Shown: positions 7,076-14,851, numbered from the stretch's first letter. The stretch: DNA of 14,851 bases from Candidatus Troglogloeales bacterium (GCA_005239595.1 SBBT01000167.1:1-14851), one strand, 5' to 3'. The notes: generated from the letters alone by a model not told the origin. Program-made: numbers and translations.

Positions 7076-8772
7076 AACTTTCTTTTTCTGGTAATATCCC
7101 CACCATAACATTTTGCGGTCACATTTTTTCGCATGGCGCTGACGGTCTCCCTGGCAATCACTTTTCCACCAATGGCCGCCTGAATCGCCACCTCAAACAT
7201 CTGCCTTGGAATGAGTTCCTTCATCTTCTCGGCAAGCTGCCTTCCCTTCGCATACGCCTTGTCCCGATGAATGATAAATGAAAGGGCATCGACGATTTCT
7301 CCGTTCAGAAGAATATCGACCTTCACCAGGTCCGCCTCCCGATAACCGATCCATTCGTAATCGAAAGAGGCATACCCCTTTGAGAGGGATTTTAGGCGAT
7401 CGTAAAAATCGAGCACGACTTCATTAAAGGGAAGCTCATAGGTTAGTTTTACCCGATCGACATCCAGATATTTTAGGTCTTTTTGCACCCCGCGACGGTC
7501 CTGACAGAGATTTAGAATAGACCCTAAAAACGTATCCTTGGTAATAATGCTTCCCTCGATATAAGGCTCCTCGAAGAGGACAATCTGCGAAACCTGCGGG
7601 AGCTTTGCCGGATTATCAATATGGAGGGTCTCTCCATTTTGGACGGTTACCCGATAGATAACGGTGGGGGCAGTGCCAATGAGGGCCAACTGATACTCCC
7701 GCTCTAATCGCTCCTTGATAATTTCCATATGGAGTAGGCCCAAAAAACCGCAGCGAAATCCGAAACCAAGCGCAAGCGACGTCTCCGGTTCATACTGAAA
7801 GGAAAAGTCGTTCAAACGTAGTTTATCCAGGGCGTCTCTTAAGTCCTCGAAGGAATCGGCCTCCACGGCATAGAGACCACAGAAGACCATCGGTTTAACC
7901 TCTTTATATCCGGGTATCGGGGCCGCCGCCGGACAGGCGGCATCCGTCACGGTATCGCCGATCTTCGTCTCGCTGACATCTCTTATTCCAGACACAATGT
8001 AGCCGACTTCGCCAGCCGTCAAAGACGCAACCTCTGTCTCTTTCGGGGTGAAAACACCAACCGACAAGACTTCATGTGTCTTTTGATTCGACATTAATCG
8101 AATTCGCATTCCTTTCTGAACCGTGCCGTCCACCACCTTGACCAAAACAACCGCCCCGCGATAATTATCAAACCAGGAATCAAAGATCAAGGCCCGGAAC
8201 GGAAGCGTCTCGTCTCCCTTCGGCGGCGGAATAAGATGGATCACCGACTCCAGAATCTCTTTGATTCCCAGTCCCTCTTTGGCAGAAGCGAGCAGCGCGC
8301 CAGATGCGTTTAATCCCAGGATATCCTGGATTTGTCGTTGTGTTTCTACAACATCGGCACTTTGTAGATCAATCTTGTTGATGACGGGAATAATGGCAAG
8401 GTCATTCTCCATCGCAAGATACGTATTGGCAATCGTCTGTGCCTCGACCCCTTGTGAGGCATCCACCACCAAAAGGGCCCCCTCACAGGCAGCAAGACTT
8501 CTTGAGACCTCATAGGTAAAATCCACATGTCCCGGCGTATCAATCAGATGCAGTGTGTAACTTTTGCCGTTGTCTGCCTGATATGTTAAGCGGACGGCAT
8601 GGGCCTTAATCGTAATGCCCCTCTCCCGCTCCAGGTCCATATCGTCTAAGATCTGCGCTTTCGATTCGCGCAGTGTCACTGCGCCCGTTAACTCCAGAAG
8701 CCGGTCGGCCAACGTAGACTTTCCGTGGTCTATATGCGCGATAATGGAGAAGTTTCTAATAAGCTCTTTCAA
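6976..8772 (-). CDS. lepA: Elongation factor 4 (LepA), ribosome-associated translational GTPase
   Basis: LepA/EF4 is a GTPase related to EF-G that acts on ribosomes during initiation or elongation. The 598-residue protein is full length. GTPase motifs are AHIDHGKST (12-20, P-loop), ERGIT (50-54, switch I), DTPGH (78-82) and NKID (132-135). Domain II, the EF-G III/V-like domains and the LepA-specific C-terminal domain follow, with the conserved RKNVTAKCYGGDITRKRKLW region and the normal family end IPQEAFLAVLK, so it is not truncated. TTG is the start because it places MKELIRNFSIIAHIDHG in register with the family and AGGGAG, overlapping the moeA stop, lies 6 bases upstream. The 3' end overlaps the proposed lepB start by about 100 bases in a different frame. 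lepA-lepB adjacency is common in bacteria. Confidence 0.97.
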   Translation of the reverse strand: MKELIRNFSIIAHIDHGKSTLADRLLELTGAVTLRESKAQILDDMDLERERGITIKAHAVRLTYQADNGKSYTLHLIDTPGHVDFTYEVSRSLAACEGALLVVDASQGVEAQTIANTYLAMENDLAIIPVINKIDLQSADVVETQRQIQDILGLNASGALLASAKEGLGIKEILESVIHLIPPPKGDETLPFRALIFDSWFDNYRGAVVLVKVVDGTVQKGMRIRLMSNQKTHEVLSVGVFTPKETEVASLTAGEVGYIVSGIRDVSETKIGDTVTDAACPAAAPIPGYKEVKPMVFCGLYAVEADSFEDLRDALDKLRLNDFSFQYEPETSLALGFGFRCGFLGLLHMEIIKERLEREYQLALIGTAPTVIYRVTVQNGETLHIDNPAKLPQVSQIVLFEEPYIEGSIITKDTFLGSILNLCQDRRGVQKDLKYLDVDRVKLTYELPFNEVVLDFYDRLKSLSKGYASFDYEWIGYREADLVKVDILLNGEIVDALSFIIHRDKAYAKGRQLAEKMKELIPRQMFEVAIQAAIGGKVIARETVSAMRKNVTAKCYGGDITRKRKLWEKQKEGKKRMKQVGRLEIPQEAFLAVLKLQD

Positions 8773-8778
8773 ACAAAA

Positions 8779-8784
8779 CTCCCT
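8779..8784 (-). promoter_or_regulatory. Shine-Dalgarno site for the TTG start of lepA
   Basis: AGGGAG shares its first bases with the moeA TAG stop and is 6 bases from TTG at 8772. It supports a TTG start and coupling to moeA. Confidence 0.65.
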
Positions 8785-10003
8785 AGCACAATCCGATATC
8801 CGATAACAGCTGTACCGACACTTCGGTGCCGGCCGATACCTGTTCTGTCTCCTCCGGAAGGATAATAAAGGCGTTGGCCTTTACCATGGACAGCAAGATG
8901 CCGGAATCCTGGTCTCCTGTCATTCGCACGAAAAACTTCCCCTCTCGCGTGGAGACGATACCCCTTAAAAAGGTGCGCAATCCCCGATGTTTTTTGACCG
9001 TATCCTCTAAAACAGCCGAAACAACCGGGCGATAAAGCCGATCCCGGCCAGCAGCAAAAAGAAGCGCCGGCCGGACAAACTGCTCAAAGGTCACCAATGA
9101 GGAAACCGGGTTTCCAGGAAGACCAAAAAGCGGCTTTCCAAAAAGTGTTCCGAAGGCAAGCGGCCTGCCGGGCTTCATCGCGACTTTCCAGAAGATCATT
9201 TTGACCCCAAGCTCCTCTATGACCTCTTTCACAAAATCATAATCTCCCATCGATACCCCGCCGGAGATCACAATAAAATCAGCGTATCGCCCACGCGCAA
9301 TCTTTTCCGCCAGGTCGGCCTTGTTGTCTCTGGCAATCCCCAGCAGCATCGGAATGCCGCCGGCATCCACCACCTGGGCTGCCAGGCCGTAACTGTTACT
9401 GTTATAAATCTGACACAGACTTCTCTCCTCATGAAGGTCTGCCAACTCATTTCCCGTCGCTAAAATTGCCACCCGGGGTTTCTGATAAACAGAAACCTGT
9501 GATATCCCCAGTGAGGCAATCATGGAAATCTCGAAAGGCCGAATGGAGATACCCTGTTTTAATATCCGTTCTCCTGAAGCAGCCGCCTCCCCCTTCTTCC
9601 GGATAAATGCCCCGACCTCAACCTGATCAAAAAGGGTCACCTCTTTTCCAGAACACTTTGCCTCTTCGATTTTCACGACCGCATCGGCCCCGTCTGGGAC
9701 AGGGGCCCCCGTCATGATCTTTGCCGCCTCTCCCCGTCCGACTTTCTTATTCGGCATCTGACCCGCCTGCACCTCTTCCACCACCGTCAGATGGACAGGA
9801 GTATTTTGAGAGGCCCCCTCTGTATCGGCTCCGACCACAGCGTATCCATCCATCGCAGAGGTATTCCAGGGAGGGAGATTAATCGAAGAGACAATATCAG
9901 AGGAGAGGGTTCTTCCGAGAGAGGCGCCTAAAAACAGCCATTCGGCCGGCATCCGCACGATTTGAGACAATATTTTTGTTTGCGCCTCTTCTACAGAAAT
10001 CAT
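8783..10003 (-). CDS. moeA: Molybdopterin molybdenumtransferase
   Basis: MoeA inserts molybdate into adenylylated molybdopterin to form the molybdenum cofactor. The 406-residue protein shows the family order: N-terminal domain with PPWNTSAMDGYA (44-55, including Asp52), MTGAPVPDGADAVV (97-110), the MogA-like MPT-binding domain with ILATGNEL (180-187), SNSYGL (202-207), ISGGVSMGDYD (246-256), KPGRP (277-281) and FGLPGNPVSS (293-302), then a C-terminal beta domain (about 325-403). The start ATG has no strong Shine-Dalgarno and follows the signalling gene by 39 bases; lepA starts 10 bases after its stop. No other Mo-cofactor gene or molybdoenzyme is in the window, so which enzyme it serves is unknown. 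Confidence 0.96.
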   Translation of the reverse strand: MISVEEAQTKILSQIVRMPAEWLFLGASLGRTLSSDIVSSINLPPWNTSAMDGYAVVGADTEGASQNTPVHLTVVEEVQAGQMPNKKVGRGEAAKIMTGAPVPDGADAVVKIEEAKCSGKEVTLFDQVEVGAFIRKKGEAAASGERILKQGISIRPFEISMIASLGISQVSVYQKPRVAILATGNELADLHEERSLCQIYNSNSYGLAAQVVDAGGIPMLLGIARDNKADLAEKIARGRYADFIVISGGVSMGDYDFVKEVIEELGVKMIFWKVAMKPGRPLAFGTLFGKPLFGLPGNPVSSLVTFEQFVRPALLFAAGRDRLYRPVVSAVLEDTVKKHRGLRTFLRGIVSTREGKFFVRMTGDQDSGILLSMVKANAFIILPEETEQVSAGTEVSVQLLSDIGLC

Positions 10004-10042
10004 AAGGGACTTCGCAAATAGCCTGCCTGTCGTCGTTGTTCG

Positions 10043-11767
10043 CTACAGACCGTTCCGTGTGGTTACTCCCTCCAATTTCCACGGCGATGTCATCAGCCAC
10101 GGGTTAACCTCCTCCAGTGGAAGCGGGGCACAGATGTAATGTCCTTGCGCGACATCACAACCCATCTCGGTCAATCGCTCCAAAATCACGGGGTCCTCAA
10201 CTCCTTCGGCGATCACCTGATGTCCTAAGGCGTGGGCGAGATCAATAATGGACCGCACAATAATACGATCCTTCGCGTTTTCTTTCATGGCGATAATAAA
10301 AGACCTATCGATCTTAACATCATCCACCGGCAGCTCTTTCATGTATCCCATCTGGGCATAGCCTGTTCCAAAATCGTCCAGACAGAGCCGCACGCCGGAT
10401 TGTTTTAATTCCTTAAGGAAATTCAAAGAACGCGGAAGGTTTTCAATCATATGGCTTTCGGTAATCTCTATCTCCAGCAAGGAAGGGGGGATTCCGGCAC
10501 GCGCTATAAGATCATGAATATAGACAATAAGCGACTTGTCGAACAGATTTCTGGCAGAGAAATTCACCGCGACGGGGACTTTTAAATCTGCCTGATACCA
10601 GGCACGGCATTGTCTCAACGCGGTGCTTAATGACCACTGGGCGATGTGCCTGACCAATCCGGTTCTCTCCGAAACAGGAATGAATTGATTGGGAGAGAGG
10701 ATGCCATGCTCCCGATGCCTCCACCGAATCAACCCCTCTACACCCACAACCGTTTTTGTTTGAAGCCGGACCTTTGGCTGGTAGGCCAAAAACATCTCGC
10801 CGCGGTCAATGGCAGATCGCATTTCTCCCATCAAACCGATGCGGAAAGGACTATGCCGATCCTGATCGAAGGAGTACACCTGATAGCCGTCATGGGTCTC
10901 CCGTGACAGGTACATGGCAACTTCAGCCTGTTGAATAAGACTCTTGGCGGTTGTCCCGTGATCTGGAAAACAGGAAATTCCGATGTTCACATCGAGCGAA
11001 ATGGGGATCTGGCCGATTTGAAACGGTTCCTCCATTCCAGCTAGAATTTTCTCTGCGACCTGTGTGGCGCCATCCTCTGCCGTTTTAGGCAAAACAAGTG
11101 AAAACTCATCTCCACCCACACGCGAAAGCATATCCTGCGAGAAAACAGCCAGCCTCTTCCCTACCTGCATGAGTAACTGATCTCCGAGGTTATAACCGAG
11201 AGCCTGGTTGACCTCCCGAAACCTCTCAATATTAATCAAGAGAAGGGACATCTTCTCACCCGCTCTCATGGACGCGACAACTACCTCGTCTATCCTCGTC
11301 TCCAACGAATTACGATTAGGCAGCGAGGTCGTGGTATCGTAATAGGCCATTCTTTTCACCATGGCCTCCGCTTCTGTCCTCTTTTTCGCATCATCGACCT
11401 CTTTTAGCGCCCTCTCTACAACCGGAGCGAGACGATCCAGCCGATTCTTGCTCACATAATCGGTCGCTCCATTCTTTAACGACTCAACCAGTTTTTCTTC
11501 ACTTAATATCCCGGTCACAAAGATAAAGGGAATTTTTACGTTCGCCTCCTTTGTGATGAATAACGCCGAAAGGCCGTCAAACAGGGGAAGATAGTAATCA
11601 GCCAAAATCAGGTCATACGGGCCTTTTGTCAGTTGCTCTTTGAAGGCTTCTTGCGTATCCACCCGTGTGATCTGGCAAGAAAATCCCTCTGACAGGAATC
11701 TGCTGTAAACAAGATCAACATCAGTTTTACTATCTTCGATGTAAAGAATGGTCAGCTTTTTCCGCAT
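10043..11767 (-). CDS. Response regulator with GGDEF and EAL domains (cyclic-di-GMP signalling)
   Basis: The 574-residue cytoplasmic protein has three parts. The receiver domain (about 5-122) has the acidic pair Glu11/Asp12, phosphoacceptor Asp57, Thr85 and Lys107, so phosphorylation by a histidine kinase is expected. The GGDEF domain (about 140-300) keeps GGDEF (218-222), Asn187 and Asp196, but the metal-binding Asp of D-x-D-x-F is Asn179 and the I-site Arg is Phe209. The EAL domain (about 315-560) reads EGL instead of EAL (344-346) but keeps Glu344, Asn402, Glu434, DDFGTG (464-469), Lys485, Glu521 and Gln541. I infer a phosphodiesterase whose GGDEF domain may only bind GTP. The frame opens at TTG 11794; ATG 11767 is preferred because the receiver begins at once and AGG lies 4 bases upstream. 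No partner kinase is visible nearby. Confidence 0.93.
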   Translation of the reverse strand: MRKKLTILYIEDSKTDVDLVYSRFLSEGFSCQITRVDTQEAFKEQLTKGPYDLILADYYLPLFDGLSALFITKEANVKIPFIFVTGILSEEKLVESLKNGATDYVSKNRLDRLAPVVERALKEVDDAKKRTEAEAMVKRMAYYDTTTSLPNRNSLETRIDEVVVASMRAGEKMSLLLINIERFREVNQALGYNLGDQLLMQVGKRLAVFSQDMLSRVGGDEFSLVLPKTAEDGATQVAEKILAGMEEPFQIGQIPISLDVNIGISCFPDHGTTAKSLIQQAEVAMYLSRETHDGYQVYSFDQDRHSPFRIGLMGEMRSAIDRGEMFLAYQPKVRLQTKTVVGVEGLIRWRHREHGILSPNQFIPVSERTGLVRHIAQWSLSTALRQCRAWYQADLKVPVAVNFSARNLFDKSLIVYIHDLIARAGIPPSLLEIEITESHMIENLPRSLNFLKELKQSGVRLCLDDFGTGYAQMGYMKELPVDDVKIDRSFIIAMKENAKDRIIVRSIIDLAHALGHQVIAEGVEDPVILERLTEMGCDVAQGHYICAPLPLEEVNPWLMTSPWKLEGVTTRNGL

Positions 11768-11831
11768 AAGACCTATCCCTATTGGAGAGGACAAGATGAA
11801 ATGGGCCTGCCTGATGTGCTCTTAAGCAAGA

Positions 11832-12422
11832 TCAATGCTTATTATGTCGAAGGAGATCTAGGAATTCCGCCCTTGCCTTAGGATCAGTTTTAAAGGCCCC
11901 CAACATCGCGCTGGTCACTGTTTTGGAATTCTGCTTTTCCACACCCCGCATCATCATACAGAGATGCGAGGCCTCGATGACCACTCCCACACCCAAGGGG
12001 TGGATTTTATCTAAGATGGCTTCTGCGATTTGAGAGGTTAGACGCTCCTGAAGTTGCAACCTGCGGCTGAATATTTCAACAATGCGGGGTAGTTTGCTTA
12101 ATCCGACCACCTTTTTATTCGGGAGGTATGCGATGTGGCATTGTCCGAAGAAGGGAAGGAGATGATGTTCACACAAAGAAAAAAAATCGATATTCTTTAC
12201 AATCACCATTTCATCATGGCTAACCGAATAAAAGGCATCATTTAATGCCTTGTCCACATCCTGATGATAACCTTTGGTCAGGAATCGAAGCGCTCTCTCC
12301 ACGCGTCCGGGTGTTCCTCTCAATCCCTCTCGCGTTGGGTCCTCACCCAGCAACACAAGAAGCTTCTCGGCAATTTCGCGAATCGTCCCTTCTTCAGTCA
12401 TAACACTATTCATGCTAAACAT
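11832..12422 (-). CDS. folE: GTP cyclohydrolase I
   Basis: FolE converts GTP to dihydroneopterin triphosphate, the first step of folate (and in some bacteria queuosine) synthesis. The 196-residue protein is of family length. Zinc ligands are Cys84 and His87 in SLCEHH and Cys155 in HLCMMMRG, with the same spacing as in E. coli FolE (110, 113, 181). Other signatures are TPGRVE (37-42), HHLLPFFG (86-93) and SKLPRIVE (109-116). Three in-frame ATGs lie in the first 8 codons; the first (12422) is used because GAAAG lies a few bases upstream and the others have none. The gene starts 24 bases after the peptidase stop, after an AT-rich stretch that may hold its own promoter. Confidence 0.96.
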   Translation of the reverse strand: MFSMNSVMTEEGTIREIAEKLLVLLGEDPTREGLRGTPGRVERALRFLTKGYHQDVDKALNDAFYSVSHDEMVIVKNIDFFSLCEHHLLPFFGQCHIAYLPNKKVVGLSKLPRIVEIFSRRLQLQERLTSQIAEAILDKIHPLGVGVVIEASHLCMMMRGVEKQNSKTVTSAMLGAFKTDPKARAEFLDLLRHNKH

Positions 12423-12446
12423 ACACTTTCACTAAATATACTTAAC

Positions 12447-13550
12447 CTACTTTATTTCAAGTATTTTATTATACGTTGTCAGGTTTGTACAGCCGTTCTC
12501 ATTGACCCAAACCATATCCTCAATTCGTACCGCTCCGATATCCGGATAATAGAGTCCGGGCTCAACCGTTACAACCTCCCCCTTTTGTAATATCCAATCG
12601 CTCTTGCTAATTCTAGGGGGTTCATGGATGTCGAGGCCGACGCCATGTCCTGTTCCATGGAAAAACCCCTGCATCCGCCCCCCCACTTGTCCCGTCTTAT
12701 AACCGTGAGAATCAAATAACGCCATAATTTCCTCGTGAATTTCCTTCCCGTGCGCACCATTTTTCACACGAGAAATTCCAAGGAGTTGTCCTTCGAGTAC
12801 GGTATCGTACAGACGCTTTAGACTATCCGACGCCTTCCCCTTCACCACCGTGCGACTCATATCGGCATAGTATCGGCTCTCGCTCGATTTTGGGAAGACA
12901 TCAAAAATGATTGGCTCATCGGCGCGTAAGGGTCCGTATCCCTCGTTATGGGGGTCGCAGGCATCGCTGCCGCAGGCAACGATCGTATGCTGGGCGACAC
13001 ATCCCTTCTCCATCAGATGCAGGTGCAGGACGCGTCGTATCGATTCGGAGGTTACGACCGATCCATTTAAATAAAGAAACCCCTCTCTTATTTCCGCGTT
13101 TCGAAGAAGATCCATCGCCGCATCGACCGCCGATTGTGCCTTACAAATCGCATCAACTTCTTCTTTTGATTTTATGACGCGTTCATCAAAGAACGGCTCC
13201 CGCTTAACCGAAAGGGCTATCCCTCGCGCGCGCAAGGCATCTCCATATGCCAAGGGAAACGACGCGGGGACAGTTGCCTCTCTGACCCCTTTTTCCTGCA
13301 AGAAATCATACACTACATCCATGAACTCCGAAGGGCCGCCTCTCTTCGTTTTTTGCTCATATTCTGAATAAGAGAGGACAGCATCCACCTTCGCCTGGGA
13401 GCGGGCGCGATCAATCTCCAAATCGCTCATTAACAGACAGGAACGACCACCGGTTTTAAGATAGATAAAAGGATCGGGGGCTAGAAACCGCGTGGCATAG
13501 TACATGTTTGAATCGGTCTCGCTGGAGGCGATCATTAATATATTTTCCAA
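12447..13550 (-). CDS. M24-family metallopeptidase (Xaa-Pro peptidase-like)
   Basis: The 367-residue product resembles aminopeptidase P/prolidase-type enzymes: an N-terminal creatinase-like domain (about 1-145) and a C-terminal pita-bread metal-binding domain. All five expected metal ligands are visible: Asp in IIFDVFP, Asp in YYADMSRT, His in FFHGTGHGVGLDIHEP, Glu in VTVEPGLY and Glu in AVRIEDMV. It probably removes N-terminal residues before proline or cleaves X-Pro dipeptides in the cytoplasm; the exact specificity cannot be read. The frame is open far upstream inside trxB, but homologous sequence begins at about LENILMIASSE. TTG at 13550, 2 bases after the trxB stop and 10 bases after GGAAGGGA, is therefore the preferred start; ATG at 13535 is the alternative. 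Confidence 0.9.
   Translation of the reverse strand: MENILMIASSETDSNMYYATRFLAPDPFIYLKTGGRSCLLMSDLEIDRARSQAKVDAVLSYSEYEQKTKRGGPSEFMDVVYDFLQEKGVREATVPASFPLAYGDALRARGIALSVKREPFFDERVIKSKEEVDAICKAQSAVDAAMDLLRNAEIREGFLYLNGSVVTSESIRRVLHLHLMEKGCVAQHTIVACGSDACDPHNEGYGPLRADEPIIFDVFPKSSESRYYADMSRTVVKGKASDSLKRLYDTVLEGQLLGISRVKNGAHGKEIHEEIMALFDSHGYKTGQVGGRMQGFFHGTGHGVGLDIHEPPRISKSDWILQKGEVVTVEPGLYYPDIGAVRIEDMVWVNENGCTNLTTYNKILEIK
12468..12473 (-). promoter_or_regulatory. Possible -10 box upstream of folE
   Basis: An exact TATAAT on the minus strand lies within the last codons of the M24 gene in an unusually AT-rich patch (about 12423-12475). Initiation about 7 bases downstream would leave a 5' leader of nearly 40 bases before folE. 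No clear -35 hexamer sits at 16-18 bases, so this is weak. A second pair, TTGAAA (12455-12460) and TATATT (12435-12440), has only a 14-base spacer. Confidence 0.25.
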
Positions 13551-13552
13551 GT

Positions 13553-14512
13553 TTAATGATTCCCTTCCGCTTCCAGGAACTTTTCGGCGTCTATGGCGGC
13601 CATGCAACCGGACCCCGCCGCTGTAATTGCCTGACGGTATACTGAATCCTGAACATCGCCCGACGCAAAAACCCCTGGGATATTGGTGCAAGTGGTCCCG
13701 GCCGAGGTTATAATATAACCACGCGCATCTAACTGAAGCTGACCTCTGAAAATGGCGGTATTCGGTTCATGGCCAATGGCGATAAAAACGCCGTCAGCCC
13801 TTTTCTCAAAGATTCCCCCTGTTTTTAAATCTTTCAGCCGTATTCCTTCCACCGTGCCAGATGGTCCATCCAAAATATCCTCAACGGTGGTATTCCAAAG
13901 AAAGGCGACTTTCGGGTGACGCAACGCCTTCTCCTGCATAATTTTGGAGGCGCGCAATTTATCTCTTCTATGGATAATCGTCACCTGGGTAGCGAATCGG
14001 GTTAAGAATGTGGCCTCTTCAATGGCGGTGTCCCCACCGCCCACAACAAACACCTCCTTGCCGCGAAAGAAAAAGCCATCACAGGTTGCGCAGGCTGAAA
14101 CGCCATGACCCATCAGGCGCGCCTCGGACGGAAGGCCCAACAGCTTGGCCCGCGCCCCCGAGGAGATAATCAGCGCCCTGGCGCGATACGTTTTTTCACC
14201 GTCTATTACAATGGAGAACGGGCGGGATGAGAGGTCCACAGCGGTGACATCTCCGCTTAAGATCGTCGTTTCAAAACGCTCCGCCTGTTTCCTCATCTCC
14301 AGAATAAGCTGCGGGCCTTGAATTCCCGTCGGGAATCCCGGGAAATTATCCACATCGGTTGTGATCATCAACTGTCCCCCTGCCTGGGCCCCTTCTATCA
14401 GGAGAGGTCGCAAATTGGCACGGCCCGCATAAATCGCAGCGGTCAAGCCCGCCGGCCCCGACCCAATGATCACCACATGCTGCACGCCAGAAATATTAGA
14501 ATCAAAACCCAA
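13553..14512 (-). CDS. trxB: Thioredoxin-disulfide reductase
   Basis: TrxB is a homodimeric flavoprotein that passes electrons from NADPH to thioredoxin. The 319-residue length is typical of the low-molecular-weight bacterial form. The FAD-binding GSGPAGLTAAIYAGRA is at 17-32, the redox-active CATC of CATCDG at 141-144, the NADPH-binding GGGDTAIEEA at 158-167 with HRRD at 181-184, and the second FAD motif near ASGDV at about 288-292. The start is TTG: GGGAGGA is 5 bases upstream and the peptide begins at normal family distance from the FAD motif. A GTG nine codons later is possible but would have no clear ribosome site. It begins 2 bases after the preceding heme-enzyme gene and ends 2 bases before the M24 gene. 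Confidence 0.95.
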   Translation of the reverse strand: MGFDSNISGVQHVVIIGSGPAGLTAAIYAGRANLRPLLIEGAQAGGQLMITTDVDNFPGFPTGIQGPQLILEMRKQAERFETTILSGDVTAVDLSSRPFSIVIDGEKTYRARALIISSGARAKLLGLPSEARLMGHGVSACATCDGFFFRGKEVFVVGGGDTAIEEATFLTRFATQVTIIHRRDKLRASKIMQEKALRHPKVAFLWNTTVEDILDGPSGTVEGIRLKDLKTGGIFEKRADGVFIAIGHEPNTAIFRGQLQLDARGYIITSAGTTCTNIPGVFASGDVQDSVYRQAITAAGSGCMAAIDAEKFLEAEGNH

Positions 14513-14514
14513 CC

Positions 14515-14851
14515 TTATCCTCCCAGATCATTTAGAACATCTTTTATGTTTTTCCGAACACAGGTAAAAATCGGCGTATCCCGTTCCGTGTAGCGACTCG
14601 CCTCCGCTTCGCGCAATTCCATGACAAGATCCAGAAAATCGGATGGATGATCGCTCTCAAACGAGACAACAAACTCAGCGTCATCCAGTCCAAACGAATA
14701 ACTGGTATTGATTTTCACAGTTGGATACCGATGGCCGGTTGCAATATGCTGGTCCATCATTTTCTGGCGTTCCGCCTTGGGAAGCAGATACCATGCCCTT
14801 GTTTTAACAAACGGATAGATAAAAAGATATTTGGCCTCACCCGGAACGATA
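14515..14851 (-). CDS. Chlorite dismutase / coproheme decarboxylase-family protein, C-terminal part
   Basis: The reading frame is open to the right edge, giving the last 111 residues; the true start is outside the window. The visible peptide includes KYLFIYPFVKTRAWYLLP, a candidate proximal heme His in MMDQHIATGHRYP, then NTSYSFGLDDAEFVVSFES, DFLDLVMELREAEASRYT and DTPIFTCV, all typical of the family. Members are heme enzymes: true chlorite dismutases (chlorite to chloride and oxygen) or ChdC/HemQ (coproheme III decarboxylation). The distal Arg of true chlorite dismutases, about 13 residues after the proximal His, appears to be missing; the region reads VKINT. The Tyr of Y-P-F-V-K matches the position I recall as catalytic in ChdC, so ChdC is more likely (inference). 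trxB follows after 2 bases. Confidence 0.85.
   Translation of the reverse strand, partial: IVPGEAKYLFIYPFVKTRAWYLLPKAERQKMMDQHIATGHRYPTVKINTSYSFGLDDAEFVVSFESDHPSDFLDLVMELREAEASRYTERDTPIFTCVRKNIKDVLNDLGG
14518..14524 (-). promoter_or_regulatory. Shine-Dalgarno site for the TTG start of trxB
   Basis: GGGAGGA lies in the last codons of the upstream gene, ending immediately before its TAA stop and 5 bases before TTG at 14512. Its strength supports the TTG start over the later GTG. Confidence 0.7.

Noticed and set aside
13551..13691. An upstream extension of the M24 peptidase into trxB
   Set aside because: The extra residues are Arg/Gly-rich out-of-frame translation of the conserved trxB end and do not resemble M24 N-termini.
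1..14851. Search for CRISPR arrays, insertion sequences, tRNA genes, att sites and toxin-antitoxin or defence genes
   Set aside because: None seen: the window is almost wholly filled by recognisable housekeeping genes on one strand, with no repeat arrays or transposase-like frames.

Overview
The window is a densely packed piece of a Gram-negative bacterial chromosome. All fifteen genes I can support, two of them cut by the window edges, lie on the minus strand and are read from high to low coordinates. No gene-free stretch exceeds about 85 bases, and I see no RNA genes, mobile elements, CRISPR arrays or convincing terminators. Genes for KDO and heptose synthesis and a lipid A late acyltransferase show that the cell makes lipopolysaccharide. 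The chlorite dismutase-family protein, the gene order and the protein character suggest Nitrospirota or a neighbouring phylum (inference, moderate to low confidence).

In order of transcription, the first block (14851 to about 11832) holds the 3' end of a chlorite dismutase/coproheme decarboxylase-family gene, then thioredoxin reductase (trxB), an M24 Xaa-Pro-type metallopeptidase and GTP cyclohydrolase I (folE). The first three are separated by about 2 bases each. trxB and the peptidase appear to start with TTG, with the trxB ribosome site buried in the end of the gene before it. An AT-rich patch before folE holds a possible -10 box.

The middle block (11767 to 6353) holds a REC-GGDEF-EAL cyclic-di-GMP signalling protein, moeA (molybdenum cofactor), lepA (elongation factor 4) and lepB (signal peptidase I). 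The GGDEF domain has lost a metal-binding aspartate, while the EAL domain keeps its catalytic set. lepB has no usable start after the lepA stop, so the two genes appear to share about 100 bases in different frames.

The last block (6339 to 1) is an envelope cassette: rfaE1 (heptose-7-phosphate kinase), kdsB, pyrG, kdsA, kdsD, an lpxL-type acyltransferase and the first 36 codons of pgsA. rfaE1/kdsB and kdsB/pyrG overlap by 4 bases, so CTP synthesis (PyrG) is genetically coupled to the enzyme that spends CTP to activate KDO (KdsB). KdsD makes arabinose-5-phosphate, KdsA condenses it with PEP, and KdsB activates the product. The KDO-8-phosphate phosphatase (kdsC) and the heptose adenylyltransferase are not in the window.

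These are mostly recognisable housekeeping families, and I found no convincing new multigene system. The observations most worth checking are a KdsB with substitutions at otherwise near-invariant positions, the degenerate GGDEF domain, the lepA/lepB overlap, and the heme-enzyme fragment, which appears to lack the distal arginine of true chlorite dismutases.
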